Origin: an uncultured Caulobacterales bacterium
Lineage (GTDB): Bacteria; Pseudomonadota; Alphaproteobacteria; Caulobacterales; Maricaulaceae
Reading direction: 5' to 3'
Assembly (NCBI GenBank): GCA_947503715.1
Contig: CANNER010000001.1
Span: forward strand, 1 to 64,000
Length of the DNA stretch: 64,000 nt
In this document: piece by piece, positions 20,336-29,716 of the stretch
Layout of the letters: each line of letters opens with the position of its first letter
How positions within the stretch are numbered: the stretch's first letter is position 1
Notes under the pieces: model-generated
What the model was told of the DNA's origin: nothing
The model's input: only the letters and a program-made list of their open reading frames with translations
Databases searched by the model: none
Position numbers and translations under genes: made by a program

Positions 20336-20433
20336 ACCTGTCCCCGGCGTAGGCCGGGGCCTCGTGAGGTTGTCGCGATGTCTTTTTGGTAGAGATTAGC
20401 CGACAGGGCCGCGGCTTGCGTCTGGGACAGGTT
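20336..20433. repeat. REP-like palindromic element
   Basis: Outer 9-bp inverted repeats (ACCTGTCCC at 20336-20344 and GGGACAGGT at 20424-20432) flank about 80 bases. Just inside the left end is a 7-bp GC stem with a 4-base loop (20342-20348 with 20353-20359). This is the usual form of extragenic palindromes in alphaproteobacteria. It occupies most of the 196-base gap between pyrC and the DUF4175 gene. Confidence 0.65.
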
Positions 20434-20477
20434 TTAACTGTATATCGCCAGACTTGGTTCTGCAAAATTGAGGCGAT

Positions 20478-23153
20478 TTAAAATCGTTTCAACAACCGTT
20501 CCAGATAATCGCGTTCTTCCTGCTCGCGCTGTTGTTCGGCGGCGCGGCGGCGGAGTTCTTCGAGGAGTTCGCGGGAGCGGGTGGCGTTATCGCGGTCGTC
20601 AATATCGGCTTCGCTATTGCCGTCATTAAACCCATCGGCGCTGCGGCCCAGCGGGTCTTGGCCTTCGCCGTCGGCCTCGCTGCTTTGTCCCGATTGTTGA
20701 ATAGCGGCTTCCGCGAGGGCTTCGCCCGCATCGCGGAGGGCTTGGATAGCCTCGGCTTGGGCTTCGCCCGCACCGCGTAAGTCGCCGCCCGCCAGTGCCT
20801 CTTCACTGCGTTGCATAGCCTCGTCTGCCGCACCTAGACCGCGCGCGAGTTGGTCTTGTAGCTCCTGCGTCGAGCGCCCGCCGCCTTGACCTTCACCCTG
20901 CTCAGTGCCGCCAGCGGATTGACCCTCTTCGCCCGACTGGCCTTCGCCTGTTTCTCCAGCTTGCTCTCCGCCTTCCCCTTCGCCGCTCTCCTCGCCTTGA
21001 CCGGATTGTCCGTTCTCGCCCTGCGCAGGAATGGCACCATCGAGTTGTTCCAGTAGGTCGCGGAGTTCTGCCTGACGTCCGGCGAGTTCCTGTGGGTCGA
21101 GTTCTTCCTCTCCGGGTTGGCTTTGATCATTCCGTTCGGCGCGTTCCGTCTCGTCCTGCAGGTCGCGTTGTTGTCCCGTCAGGTCAGCGAGATCTTCGAG
21201 ATTTTCCTTCATCTCTTCGGACATGCTCCCACTGGCCGGGTCGCCGCCTTCACCGCCACCGCCGCCTTGCGACAGTTGAATTTGCATATTTTCCAGCAGC
21301 TCGGCGAGCTGGGCGAGGGCGATGCGCGCCCCTTCGGTGTCGCCCGCCGCATTCGCTTCCTCGATGGCTTTCAGAAGTTCCTGAATTTCGTCGACACTAC
21401 CCATCGCGCCGCCACCTCCGCCTCCCCCTTCGGCGACATTGCCTTCTTCTTGCGCTTTGCGGCGGAGTTCTTCGGTATAGGCGTCGACGGCGAGGTTATA
21501 GCGATCAAAGAGTGTATCAATTTCACGTTTTGACGCGCGGCGGGCAATGCCTTCGCGCAGCGCTTCTTCGGCCTCGCGCATTTCTTCCAAGGCCGTGCCG
21601 AGAACGCCGAATTCCGCACGGATCGCAATTTTCCAGAGGTCTTCGGGCAGGCCCTCCAAGAGCGTAATTCCATCCGCATGACGCATGGCGGAGCGTGCAT
21701 GGCGCAATCCCATATAGACAGCGGGGTCTTCAAAAAATCCTGACGGTTGGTCGGTCACAGCCTCAATGAGAAGGGTTGCACGTTTGATCTCTGCAGGGGC
21801 ACGATCAAAGGTCAAGCGCGGACGATATTCATTCATGAGGCCGTCCGCCGCTGTCCATTCGGGACGCGGGCGCGGGGCGTAGTCTTTTTCCAGACCCGCA
21901 ATGACGAGACCGCGTTGTTCGGCCACGGCTTTGGCGAGCGGTTCGACGAAAATTTTATCCGGTATTGTGAAATAGGCCGGCCCTGACACGCCTGTATTTC
22001 CGGCCCCATCTGTTGCGATCAGACGGCCAATGACTTTCTTTCCGGCCCAGCGGTTCTTGGACAGGTCCAGCGCGGCAGACGCGCTTTCAACATCTGTCTG
22101 TTTGGAACCGGGCAGGGCGATATCGGCGCGGACGGTGACGCCGTCAAAGATGGTCTCTTCGGAAAACCTCTCGACCAAAAGCGCCATTTCGAGATCGAGT
22201 TTTTCGACACCAAAATCATCTTTTAAGCCATAGGAAAGTACAAGGCGGTCACGTTTATCCGCTTCGGGCGGTTCTACGATGTCCACTTCCGGCGGGGTAT
22301 CATCAACAATGTTGAGCGTAAAAACCTTGCGGTCCAACCCGACGCGGAATTCGACAGTCGCGCTATCATCGATGATCTCGCGGACCTCAAAACTCTTCGC
22401 GCCGAGCCGTTTGGGCGTCAGAAATGTCCCGCGCCAGCCCTGTTGCAGGCGCGGGCGTGGCGCGTCTTTTGCCCCGGAAATTCGCGCAACAAATTCACTG
22501 CCGGCAGGCACAGAAATATCGGTTGTTTCCTTGAAATAAAGCGGCGGGCGGCCCGTGTAAGATGGCGGGTCGATCCACGCTTCATAGGTGACAGAGGAGC
22601 TGCGGATGGGTGATTGCCATGTGGGGGAGACGGCCTTGCGGAGGCGTTCAAATGAGAACCCCGCCATGTAAATCGCCGCGCAGAGCAGGAGGAAGGGGAG
22701 GATAAATCGCAAATAAGCGGGGTCGATGGGGCCAAGTGTTGGGCGGGATTGCGCTGTCTTCAGCAATTGCGCTTTTTGCAGAGCTGCTTTCTGGTGAGAG
22801 GGCCAGACATCCGCAGACAGCGCGGGGCGATCATCCAAGACATCCAAAGGACGATGGGCTTGACCGGAATCTATCTCGACGCGACGGCGGGCATCGGACT
22901 GCGTTGGGACCGGAATTGGGAGCGCGCGGTAGAGACTGCGGGCGAGGACAGAAAGCGTTGCGACCAGCGCAATTAAACGGATCGGATCCCCGATCCACTG
23001 CCAGACACCCATCCATGCGCCGAGCAGGAAAATGGCGACAGCCAAAAATCCGGGTGCGAGGGTGGGCGCATAGCGCTCCCACACCAAACGCAGACGGGCC
23101 CGCGCGACCAGGCGCGATGTCTGTTTCAGTGTTGTTTCAAGACTCGTCGACAT
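20478..23153 (-). CDS. TIGR02302/DUF4175 family membrane protein
   Basis: An 891-residue protein. Residues about 28-75 hold two hydrophobic segments (LAPGFLAVAIFLLGAWMGVW and the next) and a third lies near residue 147-165 (ILPFLLLCAAIYMAG). A large extracytoplasmic region follows. The last ~350 residues are low-complexity, rich in Glu, Gln and Gly (GEEGQSAGGTEQGEGQGGG), with coiled-coil-like helices, and end in EERDYLERLLKRF. This architecture, beside lysA, is characteristic of the alphaproteobacterial TIGR02302 family, whose function is unknown. Confidence 0.88.
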   Translation of the reverse strand: MSTSLETTLKQTSRLVARARLRLVWERYAPTLAPGFLAVAIFLLGAWMGVWQWIGDPIRLIALVATLSVLARSLYRALPIPVPTQSDARRRVEIDSGQAHRPLDVLDDRPALSADVWPSHQKAALQKAQLLKTAQSRPTLGPIDPAYLRFILPFLLLCAAIYMAGFSFERLRKAVSPTWQSPIRSSSVTYEAWIDPPSYTGRPPLYFKETTDISVPAGSEFVARISGAKDAPRPRLQQGWRGTFLTPKRLGAKSFEVREIIDDSATVEFRVGLDRKVFTLNIVDDTPPEVDIVEPPEADKRDRLVLSYGLKDDFGVEKLDLEMALLVERFSEETIFDGVTVRADIALPGSKQTDVESASAALDLSKNRWAGKKVIGRLIATDGAGNTGVSGPAYFTIPDKIFVEPLAKAVAEQRGLVIAGLEKDYAPRPRPEWTAADGLMNEYRPRLTFDRAPAEIKRATLLIEAVTDQPSGFFEDPAVYMGLRHARSAMRHADGITLLEGLPEDLWKIAIRAEFGVLGTALEEMREAEEALREGIARRASKREIDTLFDRYNLAVDAYTEELRRKAQEEGNVAEGGGGGGGAMGSVDEIQELLKAIEEANAAGDTEGARIALAQLAELLENMQIQLSQGGGGGEGGDPASGSMSEEMKENLEDLADLTGQQRDLQDETERAERNDQSQPGEEELDPQELAGRQAELRDLLEQLDGAIPAQGENGQSGQGEESGEGEGGEQAGETGEGQSGEEGQSAGGTEQGEGQGGGRSTQELQDQLARGLGAADEAMQRSEEALAGGDLRGAGEAQAEAIQALRDAGEALAEAAIQQSGQSSEADGEGQDPLGRSADGFNDGNSEADIDDRDNATRSRELLEELRRRAAEQQREQEERDYLERLLKRF

Positions 23154-23190
23154 GAGCTGTGACTATAGCCAGCCAAATGTCGATGTCGCA

Positions 23191-24480
23191 TTAAATGTCC
23201 GTGACATTTTCGTCTTTTGTCAGCCAGTTCGGGAGCGACTCCGTTTTCAGAATATCCTCAACTGTCGGGCGCGCGCGAATAACCGAATAGTCGCTGCCAT
23301 TCACGAGCACTTCGGGGACGAGGGGGCGGGTATTATATTGGCTCGCCTGCGCTGCCCCATAGGCGCCTGCGGAGTGGAGGACGATCAGGTCGCCGCTTTC
23401 CAGCGCCGGCATCTCCCGACCTTTGGTGAATGTGTCGCCACTCTCGCAAATCGGCCCGACGACATCATAAGTCTCCATCTTGTCCAGATCAGGCTGCTGC
23501 ACGGCTTCAATTTCATGATAGGCGTCATAGAGCGCAGGGCGGAGGAGATCATTCATCGCCGCGTCGATAATCAGGAAGTCCCGATCCTCGCCGCGTTTGA
23601 CGTAGAGGACTTCCGACAACAACACGCCGGAATTACCCGCAATCATCCGGCCGGGCTCAAAAATCATTTCGACATTCAGGTCTGCCGTTAGACGTTTGAC
23701 CAGCGCCGCGTATTCGGACGGGGGCGGCGGGACAGCTGCATTGTTTCCGTAGGGAATGCCCAGCCCACCGCCAATATCGAAACTGGAAATGGTATGCCCG
23801 GCGGCGCGGAGTCTTTTGATGAGTCCCGCGACTTTGACGATGGCGGCTTCAAATGGAGCGAGATCGGAAATCTGGCTGCCAATATGAACATCGACGCCGA
23901 CAATTTCGATGCCGGGCAGGGCGGCGGCTTCCGCATAGGCGCTCTCTGCCTGTGACCAGGCAATCCCGAATTTATTCTCTTTCTTGCCCGTCGAAATTTT
24001 CGCGTGTCCGCCAGCTGTCACATCCGGATTGACGCGGAAGGCGACGGGGGCGGTTTTGCCCGTATCTGCCGCAACTTCGTTCAACACGCGCAATTCGGCG
24101 AGGCTTTCCACATTGAAGACGCGAATACCGACCTCTAATGCTGCGCGCATTTCCGCGCGGGTTTTGCCTACGCCTGAAAAAACGATGCGGTCCGCCGAAA
24201 TACCGGCCATGAGTGCGCGTTTTAATTCTCCCACAGAGACGACATCGGCGCCCGCGCCGAGTTGTGCGAGCGTGGCCAAGACGGCAATATTGGAATTGGC
24301 TTTCACTGAATAGGCGATAAGGGATTTCGTGTCGGCAAAACTGTCAGCGAAAACATTATAATGCCGCGTGAAGGTTGCAGTGGAATAAACATAGACGGGC
24401 GTCCCGACCTCCGCCGCGATACGCGACAGGGGGACATTTTCGGCGAACATTTCGCCGTTTTGGTAATCAAAATGGCGCAT
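23191..24480 (-). CDS. lysA: Diaminopimelate decarboxylase
   Basis: Last step of lysine synthesis (meso-diaminopimelate to L-lysine + CO2), PLP-dependent. The PLP lysine is in IAYSVKANSN (Lys60), with HIGSQ near residue 195, the phosphate-binding DIGGGLGIPY, and the substrate/dimer motif CESGDTFTKGRE near the C-terminus. 429 residues, normal length. It starts 3 bases after the lptM stop, so the two genes are almost certainly co-transcribed. Confidence 0.97.
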   Translation of the reverse strand: MRHFDYQNGEMFAENVPLSRIAAEVGTPVYVYSTATFTRHYNVFADSFADTKSLIAYSVKANSNIAVLATLAQLGAGADVVSVGELKRALMAGISADRIVFSGVGKTRAEMRAALEVGIRVFNVESLAELRVLNEVAADTGKTAPVAFRVNPDVTAGGHAKISTGKKENKFGIAWSQAESAYAEAAALPGIEIVGVDVHIGSQISDLAPFEAAIVKVAGLIKRLRAAGHTISSFDIGGGLGIPYGNNAAVPPPPSEYAALVKRLTADLNVEMIFEPGRMIAGNSGVLLSEVLYVKRGEDRDFLIIDAAMNDLLRPALYDAYHEIEAVQQPDLDKMETYDVVGPICESGDTFTKGREMPALESGDLIVLHSAGAYGAAQASQYNTRPLVPEVLVNGSDYSVIRARPTVEDILKTESLPNWLTKDENVTDI

Positions 24481-24483
24481 GGC

Positions 24484-24726
24484 TTAGCCCTGATCTTGTC
24501 CGAAGGGATCGGTGTCGAAATCATCTTCGTCCGGGTCGCTGAAATCCTGGTCCAGCAAATCATCTGGATCGGGCCTGTCTTCGCGGTCCAAATCTTTCGC
24601 CGGTACGCGGTCGGGGTCGACTTGACCGGAGCCAAAGACGGGCGGCGGTACCTTGAGGTCGCCGCGAATCCCGCAACCGGACAGCAGCGCAGCCAGCAGA
24701 CCTGTCGTCACTGTAAGTTTTAACAT
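24484..24726 (-). CDS. lptM: LptM (YifL)-like small lipoprotein with an acidic tail
   Basis: An 80-residue lipoprotein. The start at 24726 gives a short signal peptide (MLKLTVTTGLLAALLSGCG) with the lipobox LSGC; the longer frame to 24804 adds a non-signal extension. After the Cys comes GIRGDLKVPPP, the signature of LptM, which in E. coli assists oxidative maturation of the LPS translocon LptD. Beyond that core lies a ~50-residue tail very rich in Asp, longer than the usual family member. Position directly before lysA supports the assignment. Confidence 0.82.
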   Translation of the reverse strand: MLKLTVTTGLLAALLSGCGIRGDLKVPPPVFGSGQVDPDRVPAKDLDREDRPDPDDLLDQDFSDPDEDDFDTDPFGQDQG

Positions 24727-24806
24727 CGGGTTCAGCTTGATACGACTAGGCATAAATTTGGGCATCCTCATTTGGGTGTGATCTGCATATCCGTAAAAGG
24801 TCAAAG

Positions 24807-25574
24807 ATGAAACATTGGATTCCTGTGCTTTTGGTCACAGTCTCGGCAAGTTCAGCTTTCGCGAGTGAAGACCTGCGCGGCGAGACATTCTGCTTTCCGG
24901 CCAAAGATGTGCCCAAGCTTGTCAGCGAATTAGCGGAAGTGGATGAAGACCGTCGTGATATTGTGGATGTCCGGCTGCAACCCCGGTTTATCATCAAGGA
25001 TGACGGTATCTGGCCGGAGCGGTTTTATCTCGCCAAAGACGGGGAACTGGTGACGGATATTCCGTTTTCGCGTGAAACGGGTGCAACGCCGACCTTCCTG
25101 GAGAGTGCTAAAGCGCGGCCCGATACGGATATCTGCGTCGATGATCCCACGCGCGCTGACCGCCCCGCCGATGATGAGGGCTTATATTTTGAAATGGGCC
25201 TGTCGCCGCTTTTCCATAATGAGAGCGGGACCTACTCTTTGGATGAATTGAAAGAGGGCGCAAAGGATGGGAAAAAATTCTACAAGAAAATGCTGCCCGG
25301 CGTCGTCGCAATGTTAATGCCGGATACGGATTATTTTGCCGTTAAAATGGTGGTACGTGACGCCGTGCCGACGGTTGCGGCTCTTACGGAGCGGGGGCAG
25401 ACACCGCTGACATTGGAACCCGTCAAAGATATGTGGATTGTCAGTCTGGACGATATCAAAGATCTGGACGCGACAGGCATGACGATCACAGGCGGGGCCT
25501 ATGAATTGCAACCCGTGCCCAGCCCGAAAACATTGCGTCAATTTGGCTGGGGAGATGCCACCGATGAAAAATAG
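24807..25574 (+). CDS. Secreted protein of unknown function, first of a tandem paralogous pair
   Basis: A 255-residue protein with a signal peptide (MKHWIPVLLVTVSASSAFAS). I do not recognise the family. Its C-terminal half aligns by eye with that of the next gene: ELKEGAKDGKK against ELREGAKDGSK, then DAVPTVAALTERGQ against DAPIPVATFTRKGE, and DIKDLDATGMTITGGAYEL against DIKSAKADMLTIQGDYDL. It has only two cysteines, early in the mature part and near residue 112, suggesting one disulfide. It overlaps its paralogue by 11 bases. Probably periplasmic. Confidence 0.82.
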   Translation: MKHWIPVLLVTVSASSAFASEDLRGETFCFPAKDVPKLVSELAEVDEDRRDIVDVRLQPRFIIKDDGIWPERFYLAKDGELVTDIPFSRETGATPTFLESAKARPDTDICVDDPTRADRPADDEGLYFEMGLSPLFHNESGTYSLDELKEGAKDGKKFYKKMLPGVVAMLMPDTDYFAVKMVVRDAVPTVAALTERGQTPLTLEPVKDMWIVSLDDIKDLDATGMTITGGAYELQPVPSPKTLRQFGWGDATDEK

Positions 25575-26334
25575 TTTCACATTTGCCGGGCTCTTATTCT
25601 TTGCGTCAAGTTCAGCTGCGCAAGCCGGAGAGGCCTGTCGGTCGGCCAAGGATATGATCCGTATGGTCGATGCATTTTACAGCGCTGACGCGGACCGTGT
25701 GGATATTATTGAGCCTTCCGTCTCACTGAAAATGACGGGGATAAACGGGCATCCCACACCGACCCAGATGCTGTTTCGGGATGGCGGGGCAGAACACTAT
25801 CTTGAGATTGATGAAGCAGGTCAGTTGCAGAATATAGAAAAAGTGGCAGGCCTCTCAAAAGATGCCGAGATGTGTCGTGTGATAAATGGAGAGATTCCCG
25901 AGCCTGTGGAGGGCGACACAACATCCGCGAATATCTCTTTCCTTTTTCCTTATCGTCGAACGGATGGCGAGTTCACGGTCGAGGAGTTACGTGAGGGCGC
26001 AAAGGACGGTTCAAAAATCATGGACGGCGTTGCCCCCGGTGGATTGGGGTTTGCGGTACCTGGATTGAAAGCGATTGCCTTAAAGCGTGTCAGCGAAGAC
26101 GCCCCGATACCTGTCGCAACATTCACGCGGAAAGGGGAGCCGGTCGACGTGCCGATATCCACTTTTAATTCAGATCAGTTCATGCGTTTGAAAGATATTA
26201 AATCTGCAAAAGCCGACATGTTGACGATTCAAGGCGATTATGATTTGTCAGCCATGTTCAAATTTGATCCCGAGGATATGGCGGAAGCGGAAACCAAGCG
26301 CCTCGCCGCTCTCGTGGAACAGCCTGCTGAATAG
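25564..26334 (+). CDS. Secreted protein of unknown function, second of the tandem pair
   Basis: A 256-residue paralogue of the preceding protein, with its own signal peptide (MKNSFTFAGLLFFASSSAAQAG). I take ATG 25564, 9 bases after GGGGAG; an ATG at 25555 is too close to that site. The N-terminal half is diverged but keeps paired cysteines (EACRSAKDM and AEMCRVINGE), the C-terminal half is clearly shared. Overlapping genes and shared topology suggest a duplication whose products work together. No known domain seen. Confidence 0.82.
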   Translation: MKNSFTFAGLLFFASSSAAQAGEACRSAKDMIRMVDAFYSADADRVDIIEPSVSLKMTGINGHPTPTQMLFRDGGAEHYLEIDEAGQLQNIEKVAGLSKDAEMCRVINGEIPEPVEGDTTSANISFLFPYRRTDGEFTVEELREGAKDGSKIMDGVAPGGLGFAVPGLKAIALKRVSEDAPIPVATFTRKGEPVDVPISTFNSDQFMRLKDIKSAKADMLTIQGDYDLSAMFKFDPEDMAEAETKRLAALVEQPAE

Positions 26335-26369
26335 GTTGAATGTTAACGAAAGCGGGGTAATCTCACCCC

Positions 26370-26558
26370 ATGGCTGCCAATCCTGACATAGAGAGTCCCT
26401 GTAAACTCATCTGCACATTGGATATCCAATCAGGTGTTTGCACAGGATGTGGGCGTACACGTCAAGACATCGGAATGTGGACACGCTATTCCAAGGCACA
26501 GAGAGCCTTTGCCAATATTGAGGCAAAGAAGCGGTTAAAGGGGTTGGCAAATGGCTGA
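26370..26558 (+). CDS. DUF1289 domain protein
   Basis: A 62-residue protein that fits the DUF1289 family: SPCKLICTLDIQSGVCTGCGRT with four cysteines (possible metal site), then WTRYSKAQRAFANI. Members are small, often zinc-ribbon-like, of unknown function. It overlaps the following gene by 8 bases, so the pair is probably translationally coupled. Confidence 0.88.
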   Translation: MAANPDIESPCKLICTLDIQSGVCTGCGRTRQDIGMWTRYSKAQRAFANIEAKKRLKGLANG

Positions 26559-27174
26559 AGACAAAGTGGACCGTTCGGACATGTGGAAGGCGGTAAAATG
26601 GATAGTCATCGCCTTCATTGCCTGTCTTATCACATTCGGTATTTGGAAAGCCTGGTCCATTGCGACGGCCCCGGCCCGGGTTGTGGGCGATGCGGCGGGC
26701 TCGGTCAAAACGGGCGTTAGCAATGTCGTCAATCGGTTGGACGTGGAAATTCCCAATGCGCGCCGTTTCAACACGGTATCCGAAAACGCCTTTAAAGTTT
26801 TGAATGAGATGGAAACGTCTGACCCTGACGGGATGAAAGACCGGGCCTTCCGTATCGCCAATCTGAACGGTGCCGATAATAAGGTCTGTGAGATCAGCTA
26901 TGATTTCGGTCAGGGCGACGTGCCCGTCTATGTTGCCGCCGATAATAAAGAACATGAAGCCGCCAAAGCCGTTGGGCAAAAAACTGACCGTCGTATTCGC
27001 ATCGTCATTGTCACGAGTGAGGAAACATTGGGTCTTAATAGTGAATATGATGCTGAAGCAGAGGTTTGGAACCTCTCTTGGCGCCCCAGTTCAATTAATA
27101 AGCCTTATGATGATAGCTGGACACAAGGCCCCGTGATGTCAGTCCTGCGCGATGTCCCGAAAATCTGCGGCTAG
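26551..27174 (+). CDS. Single-pass membrane protein of unknown function
   Basis: A 207-residue protein. One transmembrane segment (about residues 17-36, WIVIAFIACLITFGIWKAWS) with a short charged N-terminus predicts an N-in, C-out anchor and a ~165-residue periplasmic domain. That domain contains two cysteines (near residue 113 and at the end, KICG) and ordinary mixed composition. I do not recognise it. It is the last + strand gene of the group and converges on argH, ending 1 base from its stop. Confidence 0.75.
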   Translation: MAEDKVDRSDMWKAVKWIVIAFIACLITFGIWKAWSIATAPARVVGDAAGSVKTGVSNVVNRLDVEIPNARRFNTVSENAFKVLNEMETSDPDGMKDRAFRIANLNGADNKVCEISYDFGQGDVPVYVAADNKEHEAAKAVGQKTDRRIRIVIVTSEETLGLNSEYDAEAEVWNLSWRPSSINKPYDDSWTQGPVMSVLRDVPKICG

Positions 27175-27175
27175 A

Positions 27176-28588
27176 TTATTTCGCCAGCTTTCCTCGCCAC
27201 GTCTTCACCTGTTTACGCACTTCACTCGGCGCTGTGCCGCCATAGCTCGTCCGGCTGCTGGCCGAGGCAAGAGGGGTGAGGACGGTATAGATATCGTCCG
27301 TGATGCGCGGCTCAACGGTCTGCATATCTGCGAGGTCCAGCGCGTCGAGCGTCTTTCCTTGTTTCTCCGCCATGGCGACGATCGCGCCCGTCACGTGATG
27401 GGCGTCGCGGAAGGGCATGTTGAGGGTCATGACGAGCCAATCGGCGAGGTCTGTTGCGGTGGAGAAGGCTGCGCCCGCGGCGCCCGCTAACTTGTCCTTA
27501 TTCGGTACCATGTCCGCAACCATGCCCGCCATCGCCGCAAGGCCGAGTTCCAGCGCGTCAAAGGCGTCAAAGACGGGTTCTTTATCTTCCTGCATGTCCT
27601 TGGAATAGGCGAGAGGCAGGCCCTTCATCACGATGGTTAGCGCCGTGAGCGCGCCCATGATACGGCCGACTTTTGCACGGACGAGTTCTGCCGCGTCGGG
27701 ATTTCGCTTTTGCGGCATGATCGAACTGCCCGTCGTGAAGGCGTCCGAGAGTTTGATGAACTGGAATTGCGCGCTCGTCCAGATGACGATTTCTTCCGAC
27801 AGGCGCGAGAGATGCGTCGCGCAGATCGTGGCCGCTGACAGGGCTTCCAAGGCAAAGTCCCGCGCGGAGACGGCGTCGAGAGAATTGGCCATCGGGCGAT
27901 CAAAGCCGAGCGCTGCCGCCGTCATGTCGCGGTCAATATTATACGGCGTCCCGGCGAGGGCCGCCGCGCCCAGCGGGCTCTCATTCATCCGCGTCCGACA
28001 ATCTGCGAACCGCGCGCGGTCCCGCGCAAACATCTCGGCATAAGCCAGCATGTGATGGCCAAAAGTCACAGGTTGCGCGCTCTGCAAATGCGTGAAACCG
28101 GGCATGATTGTGTCCGCATTCTCCGCCGCTTGATCGACCAAAGCTTCAATCAAGGTCGTGAGTTGCTGCCCGAACAGGTCCAGATGATCCCGTACCCAGA
28201 GGCGGAAATCCGTCGCGACCTGATCATTACGCGACCGTCCTGTATGAAGACGTCCGCCCGCATCCCCGATTTTATCTTTCAAGCGCGCCTCAATATTGAG
28301 GTGAATATCTTCCAGTTCTTCCGACCACGGGAACGAACCATTCGCGATTTCCGCGCCAATTTCATCCAGCCCCGTGTGGATGGCGTCGCGGTCTTCCGCC
28401 GTAATAATGCCTTGGGCGGCGAGCATATCGGAATGCGCCTTTGAGCCCGCAATGTCCTGCGTCGCGAGTTTGCGGTCAAAGTCGATGGACACGTTGATGG
28501 CCTGCATCAATGCACCCGGACCTGCGGCAAAGCGGCCCCCCCACATGGTCTGGCCTTTCGATGATTTCGGCTTTATCTCGTCGGTCAT
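27176..28588 (-). CDS. argH: Argininosuccinate lyase
   Basis: Last step of arginine synthesis (argininosuccinate to arginine + fumarate). The ATG at 28588 follows a GAGG site 5 bases upstream and gives 470 residues starting [10 protein letters not shown]...MWGGRF. Family motifs are [16 protein letters not shown] near residue 110, [16 protein letters not shown]-like substrate loop, and the signature [12 protein letters not shown]. Its start codon overlaps that of the divergent TlpA-like gene. In relatives argH, lptM and lysA are contiguous; here a four-gene + strand group separates them. Confidence 0.96.
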   Translation of the reverse strand: MTDEIKPKSSKGQTMWGGRFAAGPGALMQAINVSIDFDRKLATQDIAGSKAHSDMLAAQGIITAEDRDAIHTGLDEIGAEIANGSFPWSEELEDIHLNIEARLKDKIGDAGGRLHTGRSRNDQVATDFRLWVRDHLDLFGQQLTTLIEALVDQAAENADTIMPGFTHLQSAQPVTFGHHMLAYAEMFARDRARFADCRTRMNESPLGAAALAGTPYNIDRDMTAAALGFDRPMANSLDAVSARDFALEALSAATICATHLSRLSEEIVIWTSAQFQFIKLSDAFTTGSSIMPQKRNPDAAELVRAKVGRIMGALTALTIVMKGLPLAYSKDMQEDKEPVFDAFDALELGLAAMAGMVADMVPNKDKLAGAAGAAFSTATDLADWLVMTLNMPFRDAHHVTGAIVAMAEKQGKTLDALDLADMQTVEPRITDDIYTVLTPLASASSRTSYGGTAPSEVRKQVKTWRGKLAK

Positions 28589-29171
28589 GACGTCCTCATT
28601 CTTTTCTCTCGGCAATGCTATTCGCGCGACCATTCTGTTCGGGCTTTTCATCATCTTGTTCGTGCTTGTCCAGTCCTGTCAGGCCCCAAAAACGGGATTG
28701 GACCGTTTTGCTGTTGGGTCACTGAAGAAATTGACGGTGCGGGAAAGCCCGCCCCTTCCGCCCAAGACGGTTTTTACGGCTGCGGATGGCCGGGAACTGA
28801 CGCTGGAAAGCTTGCGCGGGAAAACGGTTGTCCTGAATGTCTGGGCGACATGGTGTCCGCCCTGTGTGCGGGAAATGCCGTCACTGGATCGTTTACAGTC
28901 TTGGCGCGGCGGGGACGATTTCGAAGTCGTGACAATCAGTATTGACCGCACAAAATACGAGCCCGCCAAGTTTTTCGCTGATAATGATATTCAGGACCTC
29001 GCGCCTTATCATGACGGATCATTCGGCATTCCGGGCCAGCTTCGCCTGCGCGGCTATCCGGCGACATTGATCTATAGTCCCGCAGGCAATGAAATCGCCT
29101 ATCTGGAAGGCGAAGCCATGTGGGACAGTGATGAAGCGCTCGCGCTGGTGGATTATCTCACGGGAAAATAA
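28587..29171 (+). CDS. TlpA/ResA-like membrane-anchored thioredoxin
   Basis: A 194-residue protein with an N-terminal membrane anchor ([16 protein letters not shown], followed by SCQ, possibly a lipobox variant) and a periplasmic thioredoxin fold. The redox motif WCPPC lies in [16 protein letters not shown] and the cis-Pro region is RGYPATLIY. Such proteins reduce disulfides in exported proteins, often for cytochrome c maturation. I choose ATG 28587 because it keeps the whole anchor, although no good ribosome-binding site precedes it; the frame upstream to 28374 is only antisense to argH. Confidence 0.88.
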   Translation: MTSSFFSLGNAIRATILFGLFIILFVLVQSCQAPKTGLDRFAVGSLKKLTVRESPPLPPKTVFTAADGRELTLESLRGKTVVLNVWATWCPPCVREMPSLDRLQSWRGGDDFEVVTISIDRTKYEPAKFFADNDIQDLAPYHDGSFGIPGQLRLRGYPATLIYSPAGNEIAYLEGEAMWDSDEALALVDYLTGK

Positions 29172-29230
29172 ACCCTTGCTAATAGAGGAGTAACAGTATT
29201 ACGTTACATTTATAATCAAGGAGGAAGCCC

Positions 29231-29653
29231 ATGTCCCGTCGTCGTACCCGAACGCTCACAGATGATAGCGCGGAGGTCGACATGACCCCCATGTTGGACA
29301 TCGTCTTTATCATGCTGATCTTCTTCATCGTGACGGCTGTGTTCCTTGATGAGCAAGGCATAGATTTCACGAAAGCGCAGGGCGGTGACGGCGCACCAAC
29401 CGCCACAGTCTCAATCGTCATCAACGCCAAAAACGAAGTCTCCGTCGAAGGGCGAATTGTCCCGATCTCCCTCGTGGAGGCGGAAGTGCAGCGCCATCTC
29501 GTTAATAAACCGGGGGCGCCTATCGACCTTCGCGCGGACGAGACGGCGCGTTTGGCAGATGTCGTGACGATCAAAGACGGGATGGAACGTGTCGGGCGGA
29601 CGGTGAGTTTTGAAACTTATGTGGCGTCGGAGGAGATGGCTCGCCTCCATTAG
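29231..29653 (+). CDS. ExbD/TolR family proton-channel subunit
   Basis: A 140-residue protein with the ExbD/TolR layout. It has a short basic cytoplasmic start (MSRRRTRT), one TM helix with the essential Asp in DMTPMLDIVFIMLIFFIVTA, and a periplasmic domain ending in a conserved RADETARLADVV-like stretch. ExbD couples the proton motive force to TonB or other partners through ExbB. No exbB, tonB or tol gene is nearby, so the partner must be encoded elsewhere. A strong AAGGAGGA site and a TATAAT (29211-29216) precede the start. Confidence 0.88.
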   Translation: MSRRRTRTLTDDSAEVDMTPMLDIVFIMLIFFIVTAVFLDEQGIDFTKAQGGDGAPTATVSIVINAKNEVSVEGRIVPISLVEAEVQRHLVNKPGAPIDLRADETARLADVVTIKDGMERVGRTVSFETYVASEEMARLH

Positions 29654-29659
29654 TAGCCA

Positions 29660-29689
29660 AAGAAAAAGCCTCCACCGGAGTGGAGGCTT
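29660..29689 (-). terminator. Terminator of the beta-barrel gene
   Basis: A perfect 10-bp stem (29666-29675 with 29680-29689) and CGGA loop. On the minus strand the stem runs into TTTTTCTTT, so it best serves the minus-strand gene ending at 29717; it could also end the ExbD transcript in the other direction, where the T-run is poor. Confidence 0.75.
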
Positions 29690-29716
29690 GACGGTCTTAT
29701 TCATGCAACTCGCGCT

